This document shows, piece after piece, positions 26,203 through 36,153 of a DNA stretch of 64,000 nucleotides (the first letter of the stretch is position 1; every line of letters begins with the position of its first letter). Source of the stretch: an uncultured Aquimarina sp. Its GTDB lineage: Bacteria > Bacteroidota > Bacteroidia > Flavobacteriales > Flavobacteriaceae. The stretch lies in assembly GCF_947492405.1 (NCBI RefSeq), contig NZ_CANLMP010000011.1:58990-122989 (forward strand), written 5' to 3'. The translations under genes and the position numbers were made by a program. The notes below the pieces were generated by a model, which ran no database searches, was not told where the DNA came from, and was given only the letters and a program-made list of their open reading frames with translations.

Positions 26203-26877
26203 CTAAGGTCTACTGCTAATTATTAAAAATACCACTCCATTGTTAATGGCGTGAAGAAGAATAGGCCAAATAATATGATTGTTTTCTATTTTAAGCTTAC
26301 CGAACATATGTCCTGCAATGATTCTGGGAACAATAAGAAGAAATAAGATACTATCTACTCTAAAAGAGTCCACATAATTAAAAATATGAAGAAAACCGAA
26401 GGTTATAGAGGTAATCTGAAGTGTAATTGATTGGTGATTCTCTAGAAATGATTTAGCTTTTCTGAGATGTTTTTTTGAGATTAACTGTTTATATATAAAG
26501 AATATCCCAAACAATGAAACTATAAAAATCAAGTAGCGATATTGTAGAGCTAATTCTAATGTTATAAATAGACCTATAATAAAAAGAGTCCAGGAACTTA
26601 AGAATAATAAAAGTTCTTTTGTTTTTGGTTTTAGTAAGGTTCTAAACATGAGTTCTTCTATGATAGGAGCAAATACTACCATAGCCAAAAAGGCTTTCAG
26701 CTTATTTTCCTTTAATATTTCGAAAATACTATCCTGAGAATATTTTTGTAGATCTAAATATGGAAATATACTCTGAAGTATTGCTACACATATAAAGAAG
26801 AGAATATACAATCCAAATAATCGAAAGTAATGGACGAATAGGTTTTTAATTTTATGAAGTAAATTATCTCTAACCAT
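26203..26877 (-). CDS. CPBP-family intramembrane metalloprotease
   Basis: 224 residues, several transmembrane helices. The Abi/CAAX-protease-type motifs are in order: EEnnnR (E74, E75, R79 in IIEELMFRT), then FGFLHIFN, then LLHAINN, which together coordinate the catalytic metal in this family. Family members cleave prenylated or other membrane proteins, or serve bacteriocin self-immunity. No bacteriocin genes are nearby, so the substrate is unknown. It lies 9 bp downstream of sdaA and may be co-transcribed with it. Confidence 0.85.
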   Translation of the reverse strand: MVRDNLLHKIKNLFVHYFRLFGLYILFFICVAILQSIFPYLDLQKYSQDSIFEILKENKLKAFLAMVVFAPIIEELMFRTLLKPKTKELLLFLSSWTLFIIGLFITLELALQYRYLIFIVSLFGIFFIYKQLISKKHLRKAKSFLENHQSITLQITSITFGFLHIFNYVDSFRVDSILFLLIVPRIIAGHMFGKLKIENNHIIWPILLHAINNGVVFLIISSRP

Positions 26878-26886
26878 GAGAACTTT

Positions 26887-28311
26887 TTAGCAATCGCTTA
26901 AGCTTACTTTAACAGCTAAACCTCCTTCACTGGTTTCTTTATACTTGGTATTCATGTCTTTAGCTGTTTCCCACATCGTTTCGATAACTTTGTCTAATGG
27001 TACTTTGGCATTTGCAGCATCAGAATCCAAAGCCATTTCACAGGCATTGATGGCTTTAATAGCTCCCATGGCGTTACGTTCTATACAAGGAATTTGTACT
27101 AAACCACCAATAGGATCACAGGTTAAACCTAAATGATGTTCCATGGCGATTTCACTTGCCATCACAACTTGTTCGGGTGTACCACCCATCAGTTCTGTCA
27201 ATGCTCCGGCAGCCATAGCAGAGGAAACACCAATTTCTGCCTGACAACCACCCATTGCTGCAGATATAGTAGCTCCTTTCTTAAATAAACTACCAATTTC
27301 TCCAGCTACCAGCATGAACTGTTTTATATCATCAAAATTAGCGTCATGATTTTCTATGACCATATAGTACATCATTACTGCCGGTATAACACCAGCACTT
27401 CCGTTTGTCGGTGCTGTAACAACCCTACCCAAGGAAGCATTTACCTCGTTTACGGCAAGTGCAAAACAAGACACCCATTTTAGTATCTGACGAAATTTTA
27501 CTTCGGTGTCTCTAATAGACTCTATCCATTCTGTAGGGTTAGAATACGTAGAGGTTCCAATAAGTTTTTTATGAGTATCAAAAGCACGTCGTCTAACGTT
27601 TAACCCTCCGGGTAGTGTACCTTCTGTATGACAGCCAAGATACATGGATTCTAGCATTACATTCCATATATCTGCTATTCTATCATCTATTTCTTTATCA
27701 CTCTGAAGCGAACGTTCATTCTCCAAAACAATTTCTGATATCTTTTTATCCTTTTTTTGACAATATGCCAAAAGATCTGTCGCTTTTTGAATAGGAAGTG
27801 GGAATTCTCTGAAGGCCTCCATTTTTTTCTTTTCTCTTTTTCGTGCCTCTTTCACAACAAAACCTCCTCCGATAGAATAGAACGTAGAAGCTATTTTTTC
27901 TTTGTTATTTAGTGTAGCGTTAAAAGTAATAGCATTCGGATGAAATTCTTTGAACTCTTTATTAAATATGATGTGGGTTTCAGGGTCAAAATTGATTTGT
28001 AATTCTTTATTGAATAACAAAATCTTATTTGATTTAATATTTTCGACAATAGTAGAAATGGATGCCACATCAATGGTTTGAGGATCATATCCACATAAAC
28101 CCAAAATTGAAGCTATATCTGTTGCATGTCCTTTTCCTGTTAAGGATAAAGATCCGAATAGATCTACTGTTATTGTTTCTACCGAATTAAACAAGTTGTT
28201 TTCTTTCAATTCGGCAATCCAACGCCGTCCGGCTCTCCAAGGACCAAAAGTATGTGAACTAGAAGGACCTACACCGATTTTTAACATATCAAAAATACTG
28301 ATACATTCCAT
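26887..28311 (-). CDS. sdaA: L-serine ammonia-lyase, iron-sulfur type
   Basis: 474 residues, single-chain form: beta-type N-terminal domain (VGPSSSHTFGPWRAGR) and alpha-type catalytic domain (TAPTNGSAGVIPAV, AMGGCQAEIGV, CDPIGGLVQIPC). It deaminates L-serine to pyruvate and ammonia with a [4Fe-4S] cluster held by the conserved cysteines. The very last residue is Cys474. In the Legionella enzyme the terminal Cys reaches back to the cluster (tail-in-mouth), and this sequence would allow the same. Confidence 0.94.
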   Translation of the reverse strand: MECISIFDMLKIGVGPSSSHTFGPWRAGRRWIAELKENNLFNSVETITVDLFGSLSLTGKGHATDIASILGLCGYDPQTIDVASISTIVENIKSNKILLFNKELQINFDPETHIIFNKEFKEFHPNAITFNATLNNKEKIASTFYSIGGGFVVKEARKREKKKMEAFREFPLPIQKATDLLAYCQKKDKKISEIVLENERSLQSDKEIDDRIADIWNVMLESMYLGCHTEGTLPGGLNVRRRAFDTHKKLIGTSTYSNPTEWIESIRDTEVKFRQILKWVSCFALAVNEVNASLGRVVTAPTNGSAGVIPAVMMYYMVIENHDANFDDIKQFMLVAGEIGSLFKKGATISAAMGGCQAEIGVSSAMAAGALTELMGGTPEQVVMASEIAMEHHLGLTCDPIGGLVQIPCIERNAMGAIKAINACEMALDSDAANAKVPLDKVIETMWETAKDMNTKYKETSEGGLAVKVSLSDC

Positions 28312-28454
28312 AATTCTTAATTAATTATAAAATTGCGTGGGTAAATATAGGGTATTGATAAAAAAGAATACTTTTTTTTATTAAATAGTTAGGAGGTTGT
28401 TTTGGTTTAATTTTCAGAAAATATCTCGAACAATCCATTAATCATTATAAAGTA

Positions 28455-28518
28455 ATGACATCCTGTCATATAAATTGTCATGGCATAATCATTGACTTAT
28501 GTGCAATAAATAATTTAG
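28455..28518 (+). promoter_or_regulatory. Candidate dnaK promoter region
   Basis: It holds the inverted repeat ATGACA-TCC-TGTCAT (28455-28469), a further TTGTCAT, a TGGCATAATCATTGAC segment resembling a -24/-12 promoter with an imperfect -12 GC, and TTG (28492) with TAATTTAG (28511-28518), one base off the Bacteroidetes -7 consensus. Several promoter types could be argued; none is proven. Confidence 0.4.
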
Positions 28519-28546
28519 AACAACACTAAAACATTTATATATTAAT

Positions 28547-30454
28547 ATGAGTAAGATAATAGGAATAGATTTAGGGACAACAAACTCTTGTGTTTCTGTG
28601 ATGGAAGGTAATGAGCCTGTTGTTATCCCTAATGCGGAAGGAAAGAGAACTACTCCGTCTGTAATTGCATTTGTAGAAGGAGGAGAAATTAAGGTGGGTG
28701 ATCCTGCAAAGCGTCAGGCAGTAACTAACCCTACTAAAACAATCTCTTCTATTAAAAGATTTATGGGAAACAAATTCTCTGAATCCGCAAAAGAAGCAGA
28801 TAGAGCTGCTTATAAAGTAGTTAAAGGAGATAATGATACGCCTCGAGTTGATATCGATGGTCGTTTATATACACCACAAGAATTATCTGCAATGACACTT
28901 CAGAAAATGAAGAAAACAGCAGAAGACTACTTAGGACAAGATGTGACTAGAGCGGTAATTACTGTACCAGCATATTTTAATGATGCGCAACGTCAGGCTA
29001 CTAAAGAAGCTGGAGAAATAGCAGGTCTTAAAGTAGAAAGAATTATTAATGAGCCTACAGCGGCTGCATTAGCATATGGTCTTGATAAAAAAGGTACTGA
29101 TCAGAAAATTGTAGTATTTGATTTTGGTGGAGGTACTCATGATGTATCCATCCTTGAATTAGGTGATGGTGTATTTGAAGTTTTATCAACAGATGGAGAT
29201 ACACATTTAGGAGGAGATGATGTAGATCAAAAAATTATTGATTGGTTAGCAGAAGAGTTTAAGAGTGAAGAGAATATGGATCTACGTCAAGATCCAATGG
29301 CTCTACAACGTCTTAAAGAAGCAGCAGAAAAAGCAAAAATTGAGTTGTCTTCTTCTTCACAAACAGAAATCAATTTACCATATGTAACAGCTACTGCAAG
29401 TGGTCCTAAACACTTGGTAAGATCATTAACAAAAGCTAAGTTTGATCAATTAATTGATGATTTAGTAAAACGTACTGTAGAACCTTGTCGTACTGCTCTT
29501 AAAGCAGCAGGATTATCTACAAGTGATATAGATGAAATCATTCTTGTTGGTGGATCTACTCGTATTCCTGCAGTTCAGGAAGCAGTAGAGAAATTCTTTG
29601 GGAAAGCACCAAGTAAAGGAGTAAATCCTGATGAAGTAGTAGCTGTTGGAGCTGCTATCCAAGGAGGAGTACTTACAGGAGATGTAAAAGATGTATTGTT
29701 ATTAGATGTTACTCCACTTTCTTTAGGTATTGAGACAATGGGTAATGTAATGACTAAGCTTATTGAAGCAAATACAACAATTCCTACTAAGAAATCACAA
29801 GTGTTTTCTACTGCAGCAGATAATCAACCTTCTGTAGAGATTCACGTACTACAAGGAGAACGTCCTATGGCTGCTGATAATAAGACTATTGGTCGTTTTC
29901 ACTTAGATGGAATTCCACCAGCACAAAGAGGGACACCTCAGATCGAAGTTACTTTTGATATAGATGCTAATGGTATTATCAAAGTTTCTGCTACAGATAA
30001 AGCTACTAATAAATCTCAGGATATTCGTATCGAAGCATCTTCTGGATTAACAGAAGAAGAAATTGAGAAAATGAAGCAGGAAGCTGAAGCAAATGCAGAA
30101 GCAGATAAAGCGGCTAAAGAAACTGCGGATAAGTTAAACGAAGCAGATGGAATGATTTTCCAGACAGAAAAACAACTTAAGGAGTTTGGTGATAAAATTT
30201 CTGATGAGAATAAAAAACCAGTTGAAGAGGCTTTAGAAGAGTTGAAAAAGGCTTACGAAACTAAGGATCTTGCTGTTATACAACCTGCGCTAGATAAGAT
30301 TAACGAAGCATGGAAAGCAGCTAGTGAGGAAATGTATAAGGCACAGGCAGAAGCACAAGGTGGTGCAGCTGGACCAGAAGCTGGAGCACAACCAGAAGGA
30401 GGAGATTCTGAAGCTAGTGATGTAGAAGATGTAGATTTTGAAGAAGTGAAATAA
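28547..30454 (+). CDS. dnaK: Hsp70 chaperone DnaK
   Basis: 635 residues, full length. The ATPase domain shows IGIDLGTTNSCVSVMEG, VITVPAYFNDAQRQATK, FDFGGGTHDVSILE and VGGSTRIPAV. The substrate-binding domain follows with LLLDVTPLSLGIETMG and a helical lid. The end EDVDFEEVK is close to the usual EEVK-type C-terminus. It folds client proteins with DnaJ and GrpE, which are not in this window. It is a single gene with its own terminator at 30473 and a repeat-rich promoter region upstream. Confidence 0.99.
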   Translation: MSKIIGIDLGTTNSCVSVMEGNEPVVIPNAEGKRTTPSVIAFVEGGEIKVGDPAKRQAVTNPTKTISSIKRFMGNKFSESAKEADRAAYKVVKGDNDTPRVDIDGRLYTPQELSAMTLQKMKKTAEDYLGQDVTRAVITVPAYFNDAQRQATKEAGEIAGLKVERIINEPTAAALAYGLDKKGTDQKIVVFDFGGGTHDVSILELGDGVFEVLSTDGDTHLGGDDVDQKIIDWLAEEFKSEENMDLRQDPMALQRLKEAAEKAKIELSSSSQTEINLPYVTATASGPKHLVRSLTKAKFDQLIDDLVKRTVEPCRTALKAAGLSTSDIDEIILVGGSTRIPAVQEAVEKFFGKAPSKGVNPDEVVAVGAAIQGGVLTGDVKDVLLLDVTPLSLGIETMGNVMTKLIEANTTIPTKKSQVFSTAADNQPSVEIHVLQGERPMAADNKTIGRFHLDGIPPAQRGTPQIEVTFDIDANGIIKVSATDKATNKSQDIRIEASSGLTEEEIEKMKQEAEANAEADKAAKETADKLNEADGMIFQTEKQLKEFGDKISDENKKPVEEALEELKKAYETKDLAVIQPALDKINEAWKAASEEMYKAQAEAQGGAAGPEAGAQPEGGDSEASDVEDVDFEEVK

Positions 30455-30472
30455 GAATTGTTATTCTATATG

Positions 30473-30503
30473 AAAAATGCACGGTGAAAGCCGTGCATTT
30501 TTT
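30473..30503 (+). terminator. dnaK terminator
   Basis: The 12-bp stem AAAAATGCACGG/CCGTGCATTTTT with loop TGAAAG is followed by further T residues, 18 bp beyond the dnaK stop. Confidence 0.93.
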
Positions 30504-30662
30504 TTGTTATTATAGGTAGTGTAAATAAAAATAGTTTACTTTTATATTGGCTTAAAATACCCCCTGATTATTATTGTACCTTATTTCACACACAGTTATT
30601 CTTATATATGGGTAACCGCTATCAGATCTAACTACGTTTGATCTAAGTAATGGAATATACTA

Positions 30663-31970
30663 ATGAGTTTATTACAAGTTTTTCGAAGAAAAGTATTTTG
30701 GTTTTTTGATATCTTACATGGAAACGATATTAAGAAACACTATAAAGACATTAAAGAGTTAATCGAAACCCCAGGTGATCAATCTACCAAAAATAGAAAG
30801 GATAACTACCTTCAACAAATCCTGCAACATGCCGTAAGTACTACCTGGTTTTATCAAAAATATACTAATTATAACTCTATTTCAGATTTTCCTGTAATCA
30901 ATAAAAATATGATTCGGGATAATTTTGAAGAATTTAGGTCTTCAAAACATGAAGTAAATAAATGTACTTTGATATCCACCAGTGGCTCTACTGGTGCTCC
31001 CTTTTCTGTTTTACAAAACAAGAGTAAGCGATTTAGAAATACTGGGGATAATCTATATTTTTCTAAAAGATCTGGATATGAAATAGGTCAGAAATTGATA
31101 TACATAAAAATTTGGCCTGACAATTATAAGTATACTATATTTTCGAAATTTTGGTGGCAGAATATAGTACCTCAGAGTGTTTTTAAACTTGATGATAACA
31201 ATATTGCTAACCTTATAAAAAAGCTAGAAGAAGATCCTAATAAAAAGAGTTTTTTAGGATATACATCGGCGTTCGAAAAGATTTGTAAGTATTTAGATAA
31301 AATCAATTCAGGCCCAATTAGTAGTAATGTAGTTTCTATAATTGCTATGTCAGAAGGGCTTAATGATTATGTTAGAAGCAGTGTGAAAAAGTATTTTGGT
31401 GTAGCACCAGTCTCACGATATTCTAATAATGAAAATGGAATTATAGCACATGAAGATAGAAGTGTAACATCTAAATTTATAATTAATGCTGCAAGTTACT
31501 ATGTAGAGGTTTTTGATATAGATAACGATGTTCCAGCTCATCCTGGAAAAATAGGAAGAATCATAGTAACCGATTTGCATAATTATGCTATGCCTATGAT
31601 TCGGTATGATACCGGCGATATCGGTATAATGGAAATGGATGCAACTGGTGTTTCTTATCTATCATCTATAGGAGGGAGGAAGTTAGATCTTATATATAAT
31701 ACAAAAGGAGAGATTGTACCTTCTCACGTTTCCTATAAATTATGTAAGTATGGAGATTATAAGCAATTCCAATTAGTGCAATATGGAGAAAAAGATTATC
31801 TTATTAAATTGAATACCGATAAGAAAGTGGATGAAATTAAAATGTTGGAGGAATATAAAGAGTATTTTGGAAAAGATGCTAATATAAGAATAGAATATGT
31901 AGATGAGATTCCTTTACTATCTTCTGGAAAAAGAAAAGAAGTAGCTAATACGTATCATTCTCAATTATAA
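30663..31970 (+). CDS. CapK/PaaK-like AMP-forming ligase
   Basis: 435 residues of the phenylacetate-CoA ligase-like adenylate-forming group that includes CapK. The P-loop motif STSGSTGAPFSVLQ, the MSEGLN and RYSNNENGIIA segments, and the MIRYDTGDIG motif with the late LDLIYNTKGEIVPS region are visible. CapK-type proteins usually stand in capsule or exopolysaccharide clusters; this one is alone, flanked by dnaK and a T9SS cargo gene. Substrate unknown. A low-complexity spacer of 208 bp separates it from dnaK. Confidence 0.8.
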   Translation: MSLLQVFRRKVFWFFDILHGNDIKKHYKDIKELIETPGDQSTKNRKDNYLQQILQHAVSTTWFYQKYTNYNSISDFPVINKNMIRDNFEEFRSSKHEVNKCTLISTSGSTGAPFSVLQNKSKRFRNTGDNLYFSKRSGYEIGQKLIYIKIWPDNYKYTIFSKFWWQNIVPQSVFKLDDNNIANLIKKLEEDPNKKSFLGYTSAFEKICKYLDKINSGPISSNVVSIIAMSEGLNDYVRSSVKKYFGVAPVSRYSNNENGIIAHEDRSVTSKFIINAASYYVEVFDIDNDVPAHPGKIGRIIVTDLHNYAMPMIRYDTGDIGIMEMDATGVSYLSSIGGRKLDLIYNTKGEIVPSHVSYKLCKYGDYKQFQLVQYGEKDYLIKLNTDKKVDEIKMLEEYKEYFGKDANIRIEYVDEIPLLSSGKRKEVANTYHSQL

Positions 31971-32024
31971 CTCACTTTTTTGCAAATAAAATATCCATTA
32001 TAGTACAAAATTCTTGAATCAATA

Positions 32025-32064
32025 ATAAACAGAAAGCCAATACTTATATTAGCCTTCTGTTTAT
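32025..32064. terminator. Hairpin between convergent genes
   Basis: A 10-bp stem ATAAACAGAA/TTCTGTTTAT with a 20-base loop lies between the CapK-like gene and the convergent T9SS cargo gene. The T-run is short, so it is a moderate terminator candidate for either strand. Confidence 0.5.
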
Positions 32065-32116
32065 ATCATAAGTTAAATAGAATTAAGTAAGTTATAAACT
32101 GGGGTCTATAAAGTTA

Positions 32117-33175
32117 TTATCTAATAAACTTTAAAAATTTTGAATCAGATTTAGCAATATATAATCCTTTTGGTAGAATAGATAAATCTACATTTGTTGT
32201 ATTGTTAACATTTTCAATTTCAAATACTTTTTTTCCAACTATATTATAAATACTTAAGGATTCTATTTCATTTGTGTCATTGATTACTAAAGATGTTGAA
32301 GTACTATTAAAATATAATTTATCTCTATCAAAAACGGTAAAATCATTGATACTAAGCGTGCTTTCATTTATAGTAATCTCCGGATATGCTCCAGCAACAC
32401 TCCAATCTGCATCAGAACTAGCATCTGGATTTTCAGCGGAAGATAGTTTACCAAAAATGTAATATTTTGTACCCGAAAGCGATGAACTAGTAGGGAAGTC
32501 TGAAGGTATATCCAGCGTTATTGTTGTTGCAATATCCGTTCCAGCTGTGACAGTTGGAGTTACAATAACTCCAGTCCCATTTGCGGTAGCACCTCCAAAA
32601 ATTCCCGGAACATCAGCTTCAAAAATTTGAAATTGCGTAGCAACATCCATAGATGCAGAATATGTATAGTTTAATGTGATAGATTCTCCAGCCGAAACCG
32701 AAACAGGGTTTGCGGAGTCATAAGTAATTGAATAAGGAGGTGATGTAACAGTAATTAATGGATATACTCCTGCTGTATCCCAAGTAGCATCTTCAGTAGC
32801 ATCAGAATTGTCGGCTGAACTTAATTTCCCGAAAATACGATATTCAGTTCCAGAAAGCGATGAACTCAAAGGAAAATTGGCAGGTATGTTCAGTGTAATT
32901 GTTCCCGCAACATCTGTTCCTGGATCAAGAGTTGGAAATTCAGCTACAGCTGTTCCTACTGCAGTAGCACCTCCAAAAATACCAGTATTATCTGTCTCAA
33001 AAATTTGAAACTGAGCTCCTACTTGCATAGATGCGGTGTAGGTGTAATTTAATGTTATTGATTGACCGGCGACAACGGTAACAGGATCGGCAGAATCATA
33101 ACTAATCGAATATTGAGCAGTTATACTATAAATACTACATAAGCATAGTAGAAATGAAAATAATGTTTTTATCAT
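32117..33175 (-). CDS. T9SS-exported protein with two tandem repeats
   Basis: 352 residues: signal peptide (ending SIYSITAQ), two adjacent homologous beta-rich domains of about 125 residues (starting YSISYDSADP and YSITYDSANP, each containing QFQIFE and IFGKLSS), and a C-terminal Por secretion sorting domain (SIYNIVGKKVFEI, LPKGLYIAKSD, KFIR). It is therefore a type IX secretion cargo, cleaved and anchored or released at the surface. The repeated domain looks like an immunoglobulin- or fibronectin-like fold; ligand unknown. T9SS machinery genes are not in the window. Confidence 0.85.
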   Translation of the reverse strand: MIKTLFSFLLCLCSIYSITAQYSISYDSADPVTVVAGQSITLNYTYTASMQVGAQFQIFETDNTGIFGGATAVGTAVAEFPTLDPGTDVAGTITLNIPANFPLSSSLSGTEYRIFGKLSSADNSDATEDATWDTAGVYPLITVTSPPYSITYDSANPVSVSAGESITLNYTYSASMDVATQFQIFEADVPGIFGGATANGTGVIVTPTVTAGTDIATTITLDIPSDFPTSSSLSGTKYYIFGKLSSAENPDASSDADWSVAGAYPEITINESTLSINDFTVFDRDKLYFNSTSTSLVINDTNEIESLSIYNIVGKKVFEIENVNNTTNVDLSILPKGLYIAKSDSKFLKFIR

Positions 33176-33459
33176 AATTACATAATTTTAAACATTGCTT
33201 TGTTACAAATGTGTTTACGTTTTAACAATGTTATTTAGTTTCCACTAATGTATTCTTAAGGATAAATTTATAGTGAAAGAATTGTTGCAATTAATGATAA
33301 TTTTGTAGCATAGCCTTAAAACAAAGGGGTTTGGGGTTGTTTTTTTTACGAAAACGTGAATGTTTTAACTTATTTTATTGTGAAAATAAAGATGTATGTG
33401 GTAATTGTTTAGGAATATCTTAGTTTTGGTATTTTACTTTACTATCTGAAGATTTTGTT

Positions 33460-35163
33460 TTAAAACCCGATTGCTGTATCGTCTCCACGTCTATCAGCTC
33501 CACCCTCTAAATCGCCATCAGGTAATACTAAAATGCCATCCACTTTGCCAATGACTCTGCTTTCTTCTTCATTTGTTTTGTAACCTTTAGTTCTTAAACT
33601 ATCAAGTATATCTTTGTCAAATGAGTTAGGTTCAAAAACGACAACGTCTGGTAGCCATTGATGATGAAAACGAGGTGCGTTTACTGCATCTTGCATAGTC
33701 ATACCATATTCTTTTACATTTAAAATAGTTTGTAATACTGAGGTGATGATGGTAGATCCTCCAGGAGTTCCAACTGACATCCATAATTTACCATCTTTTT
33801 CTACCAATGTAGGTGTCATTGAACTGAGCATTCTTTTTTCTGGAGCAATAGCATTTGCTTCAGCACCAAGTAACCCAAACATATTAGGTGTGCCAGGTTT
33901 TGCACTAAAATCATCCATTTCATTATTTAAAAAGAACCCTAATTTTGGAACATAAAGTTTAGAGCCATAAGCACCGTTTAAAGTGGTCGTAACTGAAATA
34001 GCGTTACCAAATTGATCTATAATAGAGTAATGGGTGGTTTCACTACTTTCATATCCTGGAATACTTCCATAACTTAAATCAGAAGATAAAGTAGCCTTTT
34101 CTGGATTAAAATCTTTCATTCTTTCAGATAAGTAGGATTCACTTATTAAGGTGTCTATCGGAATTTTTACAAAATCAGGATCACCAAGATAAAAACTCCT
34201 ATCTGCGTAGGCTCTTCGTTCTGCCTCGGTTATTACCTGAATTGATTTTAAAGAATTATGTCCATAGATACTAAGTTCATAAGGTTCTATCATTTTCATG
34301 ATTTGTGCCAGACATACTCCGCCACTAGAGGGTGGAGACATAGAAATGATGTTAAGATCTTTGTAGGTAAATTTAACTGGTTCACGCCATTTAGCTTCAT
34401 ATTTACTGAGATCTTCCATTGTAATGATACCACCATGGGATTGTATGTAGTTCACCATTTTCTTAGCGGTTTCTCCTTTATAAAATTCATCTCTTCCGTT
34501 TTCTATAATTCTTTCAAGAGTTTTAGCTAATATTGGATTTTTTACTGTATCCAGTGCTTTGTAAGTTTTAGCATACAGGATGGTATCTTTATTCGTTTCA
34601 ATAAACAACGTTCTATAATGGTCTAATCGTTTTTGTTGCTTTTCAGTAATTATATATCCATTATTTGCTAGTTCAACAACTGGAGTTAATAGTTCTTTTA
34701 TGGATAATGTTCCAAATTTTTTATGCACTTCGAATATCCCTGCGATTGTTCCTGGAACTCCAACCGCCATTGCTCCCAATTGGCTTTTTTCTGGAATAGG
34801 ATCTCCATTTTCATCTAAATACATATCCTTAAATGCTGTCAAAGGGGCTTTTTCTCGGTAATCAATGGCTCCTGTTTCTCCATTTGCCTTTCTGTATACC
34901 ATAAAACCACCGCCACCAAGATTTCCTGCATATGGGTAAGAAACGGCTAATGCCATTTCTGTAGCTACCATAGCATCAAATACATTTCCACCTTTCTGGA
35001 GAATCTCTTTACCGATTTTAGAAGCTTCTTCTCTTGCGGAAACTACCATTGCATTTTTTTCTATAACTCCAAAAACCGGTTTAGTTTTGATGTCAACTTT
35101 AGGCTCAGGAGTAGTTTTGCAAGCGATAACTAAAATAAAAAGTAAGAGAAAAAATGATCTCAT
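33460..35163 (-). CDS. ggt: Gamma-glutamyltransferase precursor
   Basis: 567 residues. It cleaves the gamma-glutamyl bond of glutathione in the periplasm and self-processes into two chains. The autocatalytic nucleophile is Thr376 in SSETTHYSIID. The oxyanion and substrate motifs SSMTPT and GTPGGSTIITSVLQ are present. The N-terminus carries a lipobox (LVIAC, Cys15), so this form is a lipoprotein. It is preceded 16 bp upstream by a MORN-repeat lipoprotein gene and an AcpH-like gene in the same direction, which look like one operon. Confidence 0.95.
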   Translation of the reverse strand: MRSFFLLLFILVIACKTTPEPKVDIKTKPVFGVIEKNAMVVSAREEASKIGKEILQKGGNVFDAMVATEMALAVSYPYAGNLGGGGFMVYRKANGETGAIDYREKAPLTAFKDMYLDENGDPIPEKSQLGAMAVGVPGTIAGIFEVHKKFGTLSIKELLTPVVELANNGYIITEKQQKRLDHYRTLFIETNKDTILYAKTYKALDTVKNPILAKTLERIIENGRDEFYKGETAKKMVNYIQSHGGIITMEDLSKYEAKWREPVKFTYKDLNIISMSPPSSGGVCLAQIMKMIEPYELSIYGHNSLKSIQVITEAERRAYADRSFYLGDPDFVKIPIDTLISESYLSERMKDFNPEKATLSSDLSYGSIPGYESSETTHYSIIDQFGNAISVTTTLNGAYGSKLYVPKLGFFLNNEMDDFSAKPGTPNMFGLLGAEANAIAPEKRMLSSMTPTLVEKDGKLWMSVGTPGGSTIITSVLQTILNVKEYGMTMQDAVNAPRFHHQWLPDVVVFEPNSFDKDILDSLRTKGYKTNEEESRVIGKVDGILVLPDGDLEGGADRRGDDTAIGF

Positions 35164-35179
35164 AGCAATCAGGATTTTG

Positions 35180-35572
35180 TTAGTAATTTATTTCTTTGAT
35201 AAGGTTCTTCTTTTTATCATAAAATTTCCAATAACCAGAGGGTTTACAGTTGTTAATATGACCTTCGGATTCGATTCTCCCATTTTTATGATATGATTTC
35301 CAATACCCTTGTTTTCGTCCTTTTTCATAATGTCCTTCGGCTTTTATATTTCCATTTCGATAAAAGTATTTCCAAAAACCTTGAAGGACTCCTTTCTCAT
35401 AATGCCCAATGCTTTCTAAATTGATAGAATTGGGATAATAGTTTTTGGTATATCCATTTTTTGATGATATCAAAATTTGTTCTTTACAGATATTATTTCC
35501 GCTATAGTTATTCTCTGTTTTTTTGCAGGAAAAAGAAAAATACAAAATAAAAAAGAGGTAAAGAGGTTTCAT
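35180..35572 (-). CDS. MORN-repeat (YwqK-like) lipoprotein
   Basis: 130 residues. The signal peptide ends in FSCKK, a lipobox with Cys16. The mature part holds at least three MORN-variant repeats (GHYEKG..QGFWKYFYRNG, GHYEKGRKQGYWKSYHKNG, GHINNCKPSGYWKFY). Databases often label this type YwqK-family antitoxin, but no toxin gene is next to it and the label has no support here. Its start overlaps the stop of the AcpH-like gene by 4 bp (ATGA-type), so it is translationally coupled. Probably an envelope protein of unknown role. Confidence 0.75.
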   Translation of the reverse strand: MKPLYLFFILYFSFSCKKTENNYSGNNICKEQILISSKNGYTKNYYPNSINLESIGHYEKGVLQGFWKYFYRNGNIKAEGHYEKGRKQGYWKSYHKNGRIESEGHINNCKPSGYWKFYDKKKNLIKEINY

Positions 35573-36153
35573 AGTTTTCGCGTCTCGTTTTTTGTGAACA
35601 ATTCTAGTTCTTCAAAGAAAGAACGAAATTCTCTTTCAAAATCATCATAATACTGTTCTAGTTCAACTACAGCAAAGTTCATTTTCGATCTGTTTTTGGT
35701 TCTGTGATTCATTTGGTAGAGTATTCTGCCAATACCAGGAATGGTAGCATAGCTTAATAACCAATTGTCACGTAACATATATGGCAGGAAATCCTGAACT
35801 CGTTTTGGTAACACTTCATAATATTCCTGTAGTAAATCGTAAAAATTCGAAACATAAATTTCTAATGGAATTTCAGAGTATTCACTCCAGTAAGCAGCAA
35901 GATAATGGTCGTACAATATATCTACAATTACTGTACTGTAATGTCCATATTTAGGAAACAACCTTAAAACACTCTCTCTAACAGTTGGATGACTATCAGT
36001 ATAGGAATCGATTTTACGATGTAATGTAATTCCTTTTTGGACTCTATCTGGAAATTGATTAAATTTTTTTCCTTTGACTGAGTCAGCAATAAAGTTACCT
36101 ATTTTAAGTTCTTGGTCATCTCCGGAAAGGTAAATATGGGCTAAAAAATTCAT
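35569..36153 (-). CDS. ACP phosphodiesterase-like protein (DUF479)
   Basis: 194 residues related to AcpH, which removes the phosphopantetheine arm from acyl carrier protein. The N-terminal MNFLAHIYLSG and HRKIDSYTDSHP segments carry the HD-like metal ligands of the family. Several Bacteroidetes proteins carry this annotation without biochemical test, so the reaction is inferred. It is first of a three-gene run followed by the MORN lipoprotein and ggt. Confidence 0.8.
   Translation of the reverse strand: MNFLAHIYLSGDDQELKIGNFIADSVKGKKFNQFPDRVQKGITLHRKIDSYTDSHPTVRESVLRLFPKYGHYSTVIVDILYDHYLAAYWSEYSEIPLEIYVSNFYDLLQEYYEVLPKRVQDFLPYMLRDNWLLSYATIPGIGRILYQMNHRTKNRSKMNFAVVELEQYYDDFEREFRSFFEELELFTKNETRKL

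Noticed and set aside
35180..35572. Toxin-antitoxin pair suggested by the YwqK-type label
   Set aside because: No toxin-like partner; neighbours are an AcpH-like enzyme and ggt. The protein is a MORN-repeat lipoprotein.
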